A stretch of 64,000 bases of DNA from positions 40,484-104,483 of the forward strand of contig NZ_BJYD01000002.1 in the NCBI RefSeq assembly GCF_007991335.1. Direction: 5' to 3'. This document shows positions 20,545 through 28,552 of the stretch, piece after piece (within the stretch, counting starts at the first letter, position 1; the number at the start of each line of letters is the position of its first letter). The notes below the pieces were generated by a model. It ran no database searches. It worked only from the letters and a program-made list of their open reading frames with translations, and had not been told where the DNA came from. This DNA comes from Halobacillus faecis. Lineage in GTDB: Bacteria > Bacillota > Bacilli > Bacillales > Halobacillaceae. The translations under genes and the position numbers were made by a program.

Positions 20545-21843
20545 ATGCAGTATGAGGAAGCCATTGATTGGATTCACTCCAGAGAGAAATTTAAAGTGAA
20601 GCCAGGTTTGAAGCGGATGGAATGGATGATGGAGAGGCTCGATCACCCAGAGAAAAAATTCAAAGCTGTTCATATCGCAGGAACGAACGGAAAAGGGTCC
20701 ACCCTCTCTTTTCTTCGGCATATCCTTCAACAGCAAGGGATGTCTGTTGGCACCTTCACTTCTCCTTACATAGAGAAGTTTAATGAGCGAATCAGTGTGG
20801 ATGGCCAAGCTATTCCAGATAAAGTTTTGGCTGAATTAGCTTTTAGAGTCAAACCTCTATCTGAAGAATTAAAACAAACGTCTTTAGGTGAACCTACAGA
20901 ATTTGAAATTATAACAGCCATGGCCATGTTGTATTTTTCTGAGGCTTCCCTTGATTTTGTGATCATTGAAACAGGTTTGGGAGGAAGGTTTGATTCAACG
21001 AATATCCTAACTCCTGTTCTATCCGTTATTACGAATATTGGACATGATCATATGAATGTTCTTGGGTCTACAATTGAAGAAATCGCTGAAGAAAAAGCGG
21101 GGATCATCAAGCCTTCCATCCCTGTAGTTACTGCGGTTAAGCAGCAGGAAGCCATAAATATGATTACCAACAAAGCAAGGTCATGTCATTCAAAGATGTT
21201 CAGACTTGGAGATGATTTTGATGTCGTCCATCAGGATAGCAGGAAGGAAGGCGAGAAGTTTGTTTTCTCAAATGAATCGTTCCATTCTCAGGCCTATGTA
21301 AGTCCAATGAAAGGACCTCATCAGGTAGAAAATGCGGCTTTAGCTATTCAATCTGCAGAAGTGTTAAGGTCTCTTGGGGTTCAAATAGACCGAAGTCTTT
21401 ATGAAAAAGGAATTGCATCTACCCGATGGCCCGCGAGGTTCGAGAAAATGAAGGACAAGCCTTTGACGATTATAGATGGCGCTCATAATGAAGAGGGGAC
21501 GAGTGCTCTTGTTGAAACGGTGAAGCGTCATTACTCTGGCAAGTATATTGTTCTCGTTTATTCTGCACTGGAAGACAAGCCTGTGAAAAAAATGTTAAGA
21601 CAGCTGGAGAGTGTTGTCGACAAAGCTTATATGACAACTTTTGAATTTCCGAGAGCTTTAAAAGGCCATGAGCTTGCTGAGTACTCTCCGATTAAAGAGA
21701 CAATCGCTGTTGAAGATTTCAGGCAGGCCATTCGTAACGCCTCTATCGATGTTGGAGAAGAGGGTATCCTGCTTATTACGGGATCGCTGTATTTTATTTC
21801 CCAGGCGAGGAAATATTTTGAATGTAATGAAAATTTATGCTAG
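20545..21843 (+). CDS. folC: folylpolyglutamate synthase / dihydrofolate synthase
   Basis: FolC adds glutamates to folates using ATP and, in many bacteria, also makes dihydrofolate. It is a Mur-ligase-fold enzyme of 432 residues with P-loop GTNGKGST (about 50-57), the IETGLGGRFDSTN motif, GHDHMNVLG and IIDGAHNEEG. The start is ATG 20545 behind AGAGGG. In B. subtilis comC follows directly; here a diguanylate cyclase and a pilus locus follow. Confidence 0.97.
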   Translation: MQYEEAIDWIHSREKFKVKPGLKRMEWMMERLDHPEKKFKAVHIAGTNGKGSTLSFLRHILQQQGMSVGTFTSPYIEKFNERISVDGQAIPDKVLAELAFRVKPLSEELKQTSLGEPTEFEIITAMAMLYFSEASLDFVIIETGLGGRFDSTNILTPVLSVITNIGHDHMNVLGSTIEEIAEEKAGIIKPSIPVVTAVKQQEAINMITNKARSCHSKMFRLGDDFDVVHQDSRKEGEKFVFSNESFHSQAYVSPMKGPHQVENAALAIQSAEVLRSLGVQIDRSLYEKGIASTRWPARFEKMKDKPLTIIDGAHNEEGTSALVETVKRHYSGKYIVLVYSALEDKPVKKMLRQLESVVDKAYMTTFEFPRALKGHELAEYSPIKETIAVEDFRQAIRNASIDVGEEGILLITGSLYFISQARKYFECNENLC

Positions 21844-21846
21844 TAT
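21818..21846 (+). promoter_or_regulatory. Candidate promoter of the diguanylate cyclase gene
   Basis: TTGAAT (21818-21823), a 17-base spacer and TAGTAT (21841-21846) with an extended TG (TGCTAGTAT), overlapping the end of folC. Confidence 0.4.
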
Positions 21847-21905
21847 AGGAATGTTCTGAATATTCTTTTGGTTAATAGTATAGGTCCTTGGGGCGGGGTG
21901 GTAGG

Positions 21906-23639
21906 ATGACGAAGCAAAAGAAATATGTAGTTTGGATGGTATGGGCATCGATATGGCCAGCTAGTTTAGTTTACTTGTACTTGTGGTTATCCCCCGTATT
22001 AGAAGGAAACAGGATCGAGATTGTTGCGTTTATCATCCTTGCTTCCATCGTAGCTTTATTTCCGCTGCAAATCGGAGACCACCCCGTATTTTTTACGCAG
22101 GGAATCGCATTTGCAGTTTTTTTATACTATGGACTTTTCATAGAAATTATCGTTTCTCAAGTGGCTATTTTAGCATTAATGGCAAAAATGAGGCTTGGTA
22201 GAACAAACCTTCATCGATTGCCCATTAACTTGTTTATGTTTTTACTAATATCCGTAGTGTCCGCTGGGATCTATTATGCTCTAGGTGGAACGCACGGGCC
22301 ATCAGCTGTGAGTGATATCGGGGATGCCATCCCCATCGTGAGTTATGCACTTTCACAAATTGTGCTCAACCAATTCTCAATTAAATTTGTAGCCAATGTA
22401 CTATATAAAAAAGAGATTAAATGGAACGACAGAGGCTTTGTCTGGGAACTACTGACATCGGGTCTTGTCCTGCCCATTGGTTTTGTGCTTTATATCGTTT
22501 ATACAGAATTCGGCATGAGTGCGATTTTCTTTGTCGGTATTCCTTTCGTTTTCATTTCAGGGATGATGATGCTTTACCACAACAGTAATCAAGTGAATAC
22601 ATATTTAAGAGAGACGAGTATTATCGGGCATGAACTGACGGGAAAACTCGGAGTCAAAGAAGTGCTTGATGTCTTCGTCGATCGATTGAGTAAACTGCTT
22701 CCTGTGGATTATATTTATGTGTATGATGTTAAAAAAGACAAACGGTTGGAGCTGATTCGTTTTTTTGATCGCTCCGGTGAAATCGATTTTCCTAATATCC
22801 AACTTTCCATGGGTCAAAGCATCAGTGGCAATACATGGAAGGGAGGGGAAAGCGTCTTCTATAAAAAGAAATCAGAATGGTCCCACTTAGAAAATCAATA
22901 TACGCCTGACCGCGCTGAAACGGTCTTGTCTGTACCTGTAGAAAGAAACGGGGAAATTGTTGGAGTCATTACAATCTACTCCACCAAAAAGAGAGCTTTC
23001 CTGCAGTTTCAGTTTATGATCGTAAATATACTGGGCAACTATTTAGGTGTGGCGATCGATAATGCCAGGCACTATGAGAAAACAAAAGCAGAAAGTGAGC
23101 GTTGTGCACTTACGGGCTTATACAATTATCGATTCTTTGAGGACCACATTGTGAACGTTTTTGAAATCAATCAACAGCAAGAGAATGTAGAACCCATTTC
23201 CCTCGTTTTATTGGATATTGATCACTTTAAGCGTGTGAACGATACATACGGACATGAAAGTGGCAATGAAATCCTTGCTTCATTAGCGAAGAGGCTCCAT
23301 GAGATAGTACCTGAACATGGCACACTAGCGAGGTATGGAGGAGAAGAATTTGTGCTTCTTTTGCCGGGATATCATCAAGAGGAAGCTTTAGAAACGGCCC
23401 ATTCTATACGCTCACACATCACACAAAAACCGTTTCTTTCCCACTTACATATCCATGAATCAAAAGAGCCTGTCTCTGTATTTGTTACAGCAAGTATTGG
23501 TGTAGCTACGTATCCTGATCATTGTGAAGAAGCATTTGATTTAATTCGTCAAGCAGATCGAGCGATGTATATTGGGGCAAAACAAAGAGGGAGAGATCGT
23601 GTAGCAAGTTACAAGGAACTCATTCAAACTGTTCAATGA
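21906..23639 (+). CDS. membrane diguanylate cyclase with GAF and GGDEF domains
   Basis: Predicted to make the second messenger c-di-GMP from two GTP. The 577-residue protein has about six to seven membrane segments (residues 10-220), a GAF sensor domain (about 240-390) and a GGDEF domain (about 405-570). The catalytic motif GGEEF is at 478-482, and LLDIDHFKRVNDTYGH is the metal/substrate site. The RxxD inhibitory site normally nine residues before GGEEF is absent, so product feedback may be lost. ATG 21906 follows a G-rich site. It lies directly upstream of the pilus locus but has its own terminator. Confidence 0.9.
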   Translation: MTKQKKYVVWMVWASIWPASLVYLYLWLSPVLEGNRIEIVAFIILASIVALFPLQIGDHPVFFTQGIAFAVFLYYGLFIEIIVSQVAILALMAKMRLGRTNLHRLPINLFMFLLISVVSAGIYYALGGTHGPSAVSDIGDAIPIVSYALSQIVLNQFSIKFVANVLYKKEIKWNDRGFVWELLTSGLVLPIGFVLYIVYTEFGMSAIFFVGIPFVFISGMMMLYHNSNQVNTYLRETSIIGHELTGKLGVKEVLDVFVDRLSKLLPVDYIYVYDVKKDKRLELIRFFDRSGEIDFPNIQLSMGQSISGNTWKGGESVFYKKKSEWSHLENQYTPDRAETVLSVPVERNGEIVGVITIYSTKKRAFLQFQFMIVNILGNYLGVAIDNARHYEKTKAESERCALTGLYNYRFFEDHIVNVFEINQQQENVEPISLVLLDIDHFKRVNDTYGHESGNEILASLAKRLHEIVPEHGTLARYGGEEFVLLLPGYHQEEALETAHSIRSHITQKPFLSHLHIHESKEPVSVFVTASIGVATYPDHCEEAFDLIRQADRAMYIGAKQRGRDRVASYKELIQTVQ

Positions 23640-23660
23640 TTATTATTGAACAGTTTTTTT
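23626..23660 (+). terminator. Terminator of the diguanylate cyclase gene
   Basis: A perfect 12-bp stem (23626-23637 with 23645-23656) that overlaps the last codons of the gene, followed by TTTT. Confidence 0.85.
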
Positions 23661-23677
23661 GTGTACATAGTGGGTAA

Positions 23678-23686
23678 TTTGTCGAA
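23678..23686 (+). promoter_or_regulatory. Consensus Spo0A box upstream of the pilus operon
   Basis: TTTGTCGAA is an exact match to the Spo0A box TTTGTCRAA. It lies just upstream of the -35 of the likely pilus promoter, a typical site for activation or repression. A nine-base match is expected about once per window by chance, so position is the main support. Confidence 0.4.
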
Positions 23687-23693
23687 TTCTCAC

Positions 23694-23722
23694 AGGACAA
23701 AGTCCTATATATACGTTATAAT
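23694..23722 (+). promoter_or_regulatory. Likely promoter of the type IV pilus operon
   Basis: AGGACA (23694-23699), a 17-base spacer and a perfect TATAAT (23717-23722). The weak -35 with an adjacent Spo0A box suggests an activator-dependent promoter. Confidence 0.5.
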
Positions 23723-23756
23723 TTTGATATTAGATGTGAGTTGGGAGAGAAGGCGA

Positions 23757-24167
23757 ATGCCTGATTTTAGGAAGGAGAATGCATTCTCACTAGTAGAAGT
23801 TGTTGTTGCTATGGCTTTGCTTCTTGTCGTATTCATTGTCTCTACACAAATGGTCATGAATACAATGACACAATCCAATACGATTGATGCGGACTTTACG
23901 ACCATGGAAATTGCTGATGGTTTATTGAAAACCTATCAATCTAAATCTCTGGAAGATTTGGAAGATGAGAAAGGCAAGGGGGAAATAGTAGTGAACATCC
24001 CTGAACTGCTGGAATTGCCGTCGGCCTCAAGCGTCGAACAATATGAAGGTCGAGTACTGGTGACTGATCCTGATAAGACGAGTTTGAGTGACTACTTAAC
24101 AAAAATTGTCGTTACAGTGTCGTCAAACAATAAGGAGACTCGATTAGAAGGATATGTTGAGCGATGA
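23757..24167 (+). CDS. type IV prepilin-like minor pilin
   Basis: A 136-residue class-III prepilin. The leader MPDFRKENA is followed by FSLVEVVVAMALLLVV, giving the conserved Glu5 and the hydrophobic stem helix. The residue before the cleavage site is Ala rather than the usual Gly. ATG 23757 has GGGAGAGAAGG; the frame is open upstream but lacks a site. It is the first gene of the pilus operon; ATG of the next gene overlaps its stop. Likely a GspI/PilV-type minor pilin that helps prime assembly (inference). Confidence 0.82.
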   Translation: MPDFRKENAFSLVEVVVAMALLLVVFIVSTQMVMNTMTQSNTIDADFTTMEIADGLLKTYQSKSLEDLEDEKGKGEIVVNIPELLELPSASSVEQYEGRVLVTDPDKTSLSDYLTKIVVTVSSNNKETRLEGYVER

Positions 24168-24664
24168 ATATCAAAAGCGAAAAAGGGATGACATTGGTAG
24201 AACTTCTTGCAGTCATCAGTCTCTCTATGATTGTTATGGTAGCTGCTTATCATGCGTTCTACTTCGTCACAGGTGCCGTTGAAAAGTCCTCTACAAAAAC
24301 CGAACTAAGAAAAGAAGCGAATATCCTCATCTTAAGCTTAGAAGAACACTTGATCAATGTGGATTCAATTGAAATCCAAAACGATGACCCAACAACCTTT
24401 CAAACTTTCGAAGCAACCTCGACTCGTTTAAATGGCATGGACAAAGATTCAACTTTTGCTTACATAGAAGAAACAACAGACGTCTCCATTCAGAATGGTC
24501 ATTTATTTATCGACGATATTCAGCAAAATGCTGATGATATGGACTTATCTAATACAACATTCGAGCTTGATGGTGAAAAGTTGACGGTCCATTTAGAAAT
24601 TTTTAAAGAAAATACAGATGAAACCTACAACCTGGTAAAAATCTTTCGCCTTGGGACTGAGTGA
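24164..24664 (+). CDS. type IV prepilin-like minor pilin
   Basis: A 166-residue class-III prepilin: leader MNIKSEKG, cleavage before MTLVELLAVISLSMIVMV, with Glu5. The first mature residue would be Met instead of Phe. The rest is a soluble, acidic globular domain (about residues 45-166), compatible with a GspJ/PilW-type minor pilin. It overlaps both neighbours by a few bases, so the three genes 23757-26376 are translationally coupled. Confidence 0.83.
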   Translation: MNIKSEKGMTLVELLAVISLSMIVMVAAYHAFYFVTGAVEKSSTKTELRKEANILILSLEEHLINVDSIEIQNDDPTTFQTFEATSTRLNGMDKDSTFAYIEETTDVSIQNGHLFIDDIQQNADDMDLSNTTFELDGEKLTVHLEIFKENTDETYNLVKIFRLGTE

Positions 24665-26376
24665 TGATAATGAGAAACCTTTTTAAAAATGAAGATGGCT
24701 ATGTCCTTGTTACCGTGCTAATTATGTTTGTCATCTTTAGTATCTTAGGATTGAGTTTGATGAGTTATACGATCGGTTCTCAACGATTTTCTTCTGCCAA
24801 TACTGATTTTATCGAGACAAAAGCGGACGCTGAAATGATCGTACAGGAAGCTCAGGCCCATATCATGAAGGGTGTCGATGAAATCAATGATGATCTTTCA
24901 GAAGCGACTCCTGGTTTAGGCGGGGTGATTAGTAAAATTAACCGTGTGATTCATCAAGCAGAGCAAGAGTTAGGTGAGGATGGTTTCATTAAGAAGAAGA
25001 TCCTAAAAGACGGAGAGAATGGTGTTTTTTTACAAAGGATTGACATAGAGGTTGATGTTGAAGGTTCGAATAAAACGTTAGTCCGTACATTTACGATTTC
25101 TACAATTGCGGATGTATTCAGGTATGGGGCTGTTACCCCTGGAGATATGAAGTTGAATGGTGCGCCTTTTATTAAGGGAGATGTCTTTGTTGGTAATGAT
25201 TTAAGGCTGCATGATGAGGCCAATTTTATAGCAAATGCCTATAGCCTTTGGGCTGAAACTTCATACCCATCGATCCAGGGGGACTTGGCAGTCAAGGGAC
25301 AGTATGAGATCCCGGGCTGGCTTTGGGATTGGGAAATTTCAGAAGAGGAATTGGACGCCTACTTTGAAATGAAACCTAGGATAGTAGATGAAAACCCTGA
25401 TGTTGCCCCGCTAAAGGTATTAGAGTATATTAATCAGAAAAAAAATGACCCAATGAGCAAGATTAACGCGAGAGGGTATCCTGGCAATATAGAAGAGATT
25501 GAAGGCTATCAGGTCATCAAAAAAGGTTATGAAAGACAAGGGAAGTCTCCGAAAGCTCCCGATCGGTTTTATGGAGATACCTATATCCGTGGTGATCTCA
25601 AATTAACAGGGTCTACCTTAAAAGTGGATGGGAACTTGATCGTGGATGGGAACATAACAATTGAACCGGATGGAAATGATGAGTCATCACTCACTGTTGA
25701 TGGATCTATTTATGTTCATGAAAATGCGACCTTAACTGGAACCATCCTATTGCCAGAAGGAAAGTTTATGTATATCAATGGATATCCCACAAATGAAAAT
25801 TGTAATGGAAACAACTCTAAAAATAATAAATGCGGGATTGATATCAGCAATCTGACTTTTCAAGGAAGCCTCTACACAAATCATGAGATTGATATAAGAG
25901 AAGACTTAAATATGAACGGGACACTTTACACTCGGTTGGGAGGACGTATAGAAAACTTGTCCAACGAAAGTGGTGGAACACTCGTTGTAGTAAGTGAAGG
26001 GGAATTAAGAATCGCGAATAATAATTTGTATAACAATGAACCGAAAACAATAAATGCCTTTTTTTATACGAACAGCCATTTAGATATCTACGGGGTCGGC
26101 TCAAACTTGAAGATCCTAGGAGGCGTATATGGAAGAAATGTAACATTAAATGCTGTAAAAGGATCGTCCAGTAACAATTATTTCCCTGGTTCCACCAACT
26201 TCTCAACTAACCGTGATCCATTGTATGTCCAGAATAATCAAGATTCTATTAATCCACAATTATCAAGGCTGACCATAGAGTATGCTCAAGGACTTATTCT
26301 AAATCCACCTGATGGGATACCTACCGTTGAAAAAGTAACAGTAAAAGAAATCGATCAACACTTTTATAGTCAATAA
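24664..26376 (+). CDS. GspK/PilX-like tip prepilin fused to a beta-helix-like domain
   Basis: A 570-residue protein with a prepilin-like N-terminus (KNEDG then YVLVTVLIMFVIFSILG). Position 5 of the mature stem is Thr, not Glu, as in GspK-type pilins that cap the tip. A helical segment follows (to about 130). From about residue 160 to the end there are short repeated beta strands of the type GDLKLTGSTLKVDGNLIVDG and LTVDGSIYVHENATLTG, like bactofilin or right-handed beta-helix folds. Start codon is uncertain (24661, 24664 or 24670). Likely function: pilus-tip adhesin or initiation complex; this is inference. Confidence 0.75.
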   Translation: MIMRNLFKNEDGYVLVTVLIMFVIFSILGLSLMSYTIGSQRFSSANTDFIETKADAEMIVQEAQAHIMKGVDEINDDLSEATPGLGGVISKINRVIHQAEQELGEDGFIKKKILKDGENGVFLQRIDIEVDVEGSNKTLVRTFTISTIADVFRYGAVTPGDMKLNGAPFIKGDVFVGNDLRLHDEANFIANAYSLWAETSYPSIQGDLAVKGQYEIPGWLWDWEISEEELDAYFEMKPRIVDENPDVAPLKVLEYINQKKNDPMSKINARGYPGNIEEIEGYQVIKKGYERQGKSPKAPDRFYGDTYIRGDLKLTGSTLKVDGNLIVDGNITIEPDGNDESSLTVDGSIYVHENATLTGTILLPEGKFMYINGYPTNENCNGNNSKNNKCGIDISNLTFQGSLYTNHEIDIREDLNMNGTLYTRLGGRIENLSNESGGTLVVVSEGELRIANNNLYNNEPKTINAFFYTNSHLDIYGVGSNLKILGGVYGRNVTLNAVKGSSSNNYFPGSTNFSTNRDPLYVQNNQDSINPQLSRLTIEYAQGLILNPPDGIPTVEKVTVKEIDQHFYSQ

Positions 26377-26393
26377 AGGAAGGAGGCAACGCA

Positions 26394-27758
26394 GTGACAG
26401 ATCTACTAATATGGCTAGCAACCATTGCTATTGCATTTATCATTCTTCGATATATTCCATTGCAATTAGCTATGAAAGGCCGGATGATTTTGTGGCTTAC
26501 AGGGGCTTTAATTAGCTCATTAGCGCTGCTTGCTACAATTACCTATACGTTCTGGATGGGGATCTTTGCTGTGCTTACCCTTGGTGTTGTATGTGCAATC
26601 CTACTACAGGAGAAAGCATCCCACGTCTTTGAGGATAGACAAGAACTCACCAGCGATCCATCAGGTGTGCAAAAGAGTCACCTTGATAGCGGGGGGGATG
26701 AAGAGGTGCAACCTAACGAAAGTGGTGAAGGGCATATTTTAGAGGATGAAGATTTGTCAGAAGTTACACCCCCTCTGTCTGATAGAGAATCTCAACAAGA
26801 GGACCATTCTCTATATGAAGACTATGAAAAGAAGGAAGAACAAAAAGGAATTCCCGCTATTGAAGTAGGAGACGAAAAATCTTTGCCGTACATAGACACT
26901 GAAGTTGACTTGGACGAGCATAATGAAGTCATTCAAGAGAATGAACAACCAACTTCGAATGTCCAAGATATAGAAATGCTAGATGATAAGCTCAGCTATA
27001 CCGACGATGCTGATGAAGGCTTTCTATTAGACGAAGAGATTGCGCAGTTAAGAATAAAAGAAGAAAGTATAGTCATTGGGGAAGGACTTGAGGAATCCGA
27101 GGTTGATACAGAAGAAGAGTTAATGGCGGAAAGGAACCTCCAACTAGACATTGGAGAGAATGCTTTCGGACTTGAACCTGTGCAAGTCGAAGAGCTTCCG
27201 AATGATATGGAGGATATAGACGATAGGATCGAGGAAGAAAATATTGAATCTGAAGAAGATGTCATGAATGAAATCAACAAACCAACAGATTCTGACAAAG
27301 ATATTACCCGGGAAATGACCGATCAGGAAAAAGAAATACCTCCAAGTAATCAGGAGGAACATATTCAATCATCCACCAATTATGATTTGGAATCGGATAT
27401 TGAAGATAACGAGGACAGTCTTGCTCTCAAAGAAGGTCCAGTGGAAATATTGGTGGCAGATGAAACGCTAAGGAAACAGCTCCTTGATTTAATGATTAAG
27501 AAAATAGAATATATGGAAGCACAAATGACAGGAGTTGAGTATGAAAATTGTGTTAAAGCTCATCTATCTGAGAACCTACCAGATTTGGAATACTACTCTG
27601 TCTCTAAATACTTAATAAAGTATTATATCAAGTACGAAAAATCAGATGAGCTTGAATTATTTGTTGGTGAGTTGATTGAAAGGTTCGCATCATACTCCCT
27701 GCTTGTCGAAGAGTTAAGGTATGTACTGAAACAACAAGGTCAATTTATAAAACAATGA
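26394..27758 (+). CDS. acidic membrane-anchored protein of the pilus locus, unknown family
   Basis: A 454-residue protein with two to three membrane segments in the first 70 residues (LLIWLATIAIAFIILRYI and further), then a very acidic, probably disordered stretch of about 290 residues. The last 100 residues are a predicted helical domain (EILVADETLRKQLLDLMIKK ...) that could bind a partner. GTG 26394 follows AAGGAAGGAGG. It lies inside the pilus operon, so a role in pilus assembly or positioning is likely, but I do not recognise the family. Confidence 0.7.
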   Translation: MTDLLIWLATIAIAFIILRYIPLQLAMKGRMILWLTGALISSLALLATITYTFWMGIFAVLTLGVVCAILLQEKASHVFEDRQELTSDPSGVQKSHLDSGGDEEVQPNESGEGHILEDEDLSEVTPPLSDRESQQEDHSLYEDYEKKEEQKGIPAIEVGDEKSLPYIDTEVDLDEHNEVIQENEQPTSNVQDIEMLDDKLSYTDDADEGFLLDEEIAQLRIKEESIVIGEGLEESEVDTEEELMAERNLQLDIGENAFGLEPVQVEELPNDMEDIDDRIEEENIESEEDVMNEINKPTDSDKDITREMTDQEKEIPPSNQEEHIQSSTNYDLESDIEDNEDSLALKEGPVEILVADETLRKQLLDLMIKKIEYMEAQMTGVEYENCVKAHLSENLPDLEYYSVSKYLIKYYIKYEKSDELELFVGELIERFASYSLLVEELRYVLKQQGQFIKQ

Positions 27759-27775
27759 TGGGTGTGTAGGAAGGT

Positions 27776-28522
27776 ATGAAAAAAAGCGTAGAAATTATCG
27801 GTTTTCCAATTATAAGTATCTCGGCCGGGGAAGAGATCGGCAAAGTGAAGTCAATCGTAATCAATCCAGAAAAAGGTTCTGTAGATTTTTTGACGGTAGA
27901 GCATGAAGACTGGCAGGTAAGTGTCAAGGCAATTCCATTCCAAAAAATCATCGGAATCGGAGAATATGCGATTACGGTTGAAAGCAGTCATTCCATATTG
28001 GATTTAAATGAGATTCCGATTGCGAATCAATTGATTAATAAAAAGGTTTCTATTACAGGAGCTCGAGTAATGACGAGAGTCGGAGAGTTAGTTGGAGAAA
28101 TTACGGAGTACTATGTTAACGAAACGAATGGACAAATCATCTCTGTAGATGTGAGTACAGCTGAGCAAAACAACTTTGAAGTCTCTTCGGAGTATATTAT
28201 TACCTATGGTGAAAACCTGATCATCCTAAATGAAGAGTTTTCAACAAGAGAAGTGGAAACTAGGGAAGTGGAGAAAGCTCCCTCACAAGTAGAATCAAAG
28301 AAAACCCTTCACTTCTCTACAACCGCTAACCAAGAGCGTGTGGATGATCTCGACCGTAAGCAGGATGAATTGCTGGAAGGGAAACAAGCGACAAAAAATA
28401 TCGTAAATTCCCAAGGGGAGACCGTTGTTACAAAAGGCGCGGTCTTGACTAAATCTGAAATTGATCAATTAAAGCAGTACGGTCCGAGTGTCATGGTCGA
28501 ATTGAGCATGAATGTAAAGTAA
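27776..28522 (+). CDS. PRC-barrel domain protein of the pilus locus
   Basis: A 248-residue soluble protein with two tandem PRC-barrel-like units (about 1-75 and 85-155; GEEIGKVKSIVINPEKGSVD and RVGELVGEITEYYVNET). A charged helical linker follows, then a C-terminal motif NSQGETVVTKGAVLTKSEID that resembles ligand or adaptor motifs ahead of HD-GYP domains. PRC barrels occur in RimM and photosynthetic reaction-centre H subunits as protein-interaction modules. Its place between pilus genes suggests a cytosolic adaptor. Confidence 0.75.
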   Translation: MKKSVEIIGFPIISISAGEEIGKVKSIVINPEKGSVDFLTVEHEDWQVSVKAIPFQKIIGIGEYAITVESSHSILDLNEIPIANQLINKKVSITGARVMTRVGELVGEITEYYVNETNGQIISVDVSTAEQNNFEVSSEYIITYGENLIILNEEFSTREVETREVEKAPSQVESKKTLHFSTTANQERVDDLDRKQDELLEGKQATKNIVNSQGETVVTKGAVLTKSEIDQLKQYGPSVMVELSMNVK

Positions 28523-28552
28523 TTTAAATAGATCCAGAGGAGGTGTTAAACG

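Noticed and set aside
26394..28522. Horizontal transfer of the pilus accessory genes from A/T-rich look
   Set aside because: The stretch looks somewhat richer in A/T and acidic codons, but I could not compute composition and will not claim transfer.
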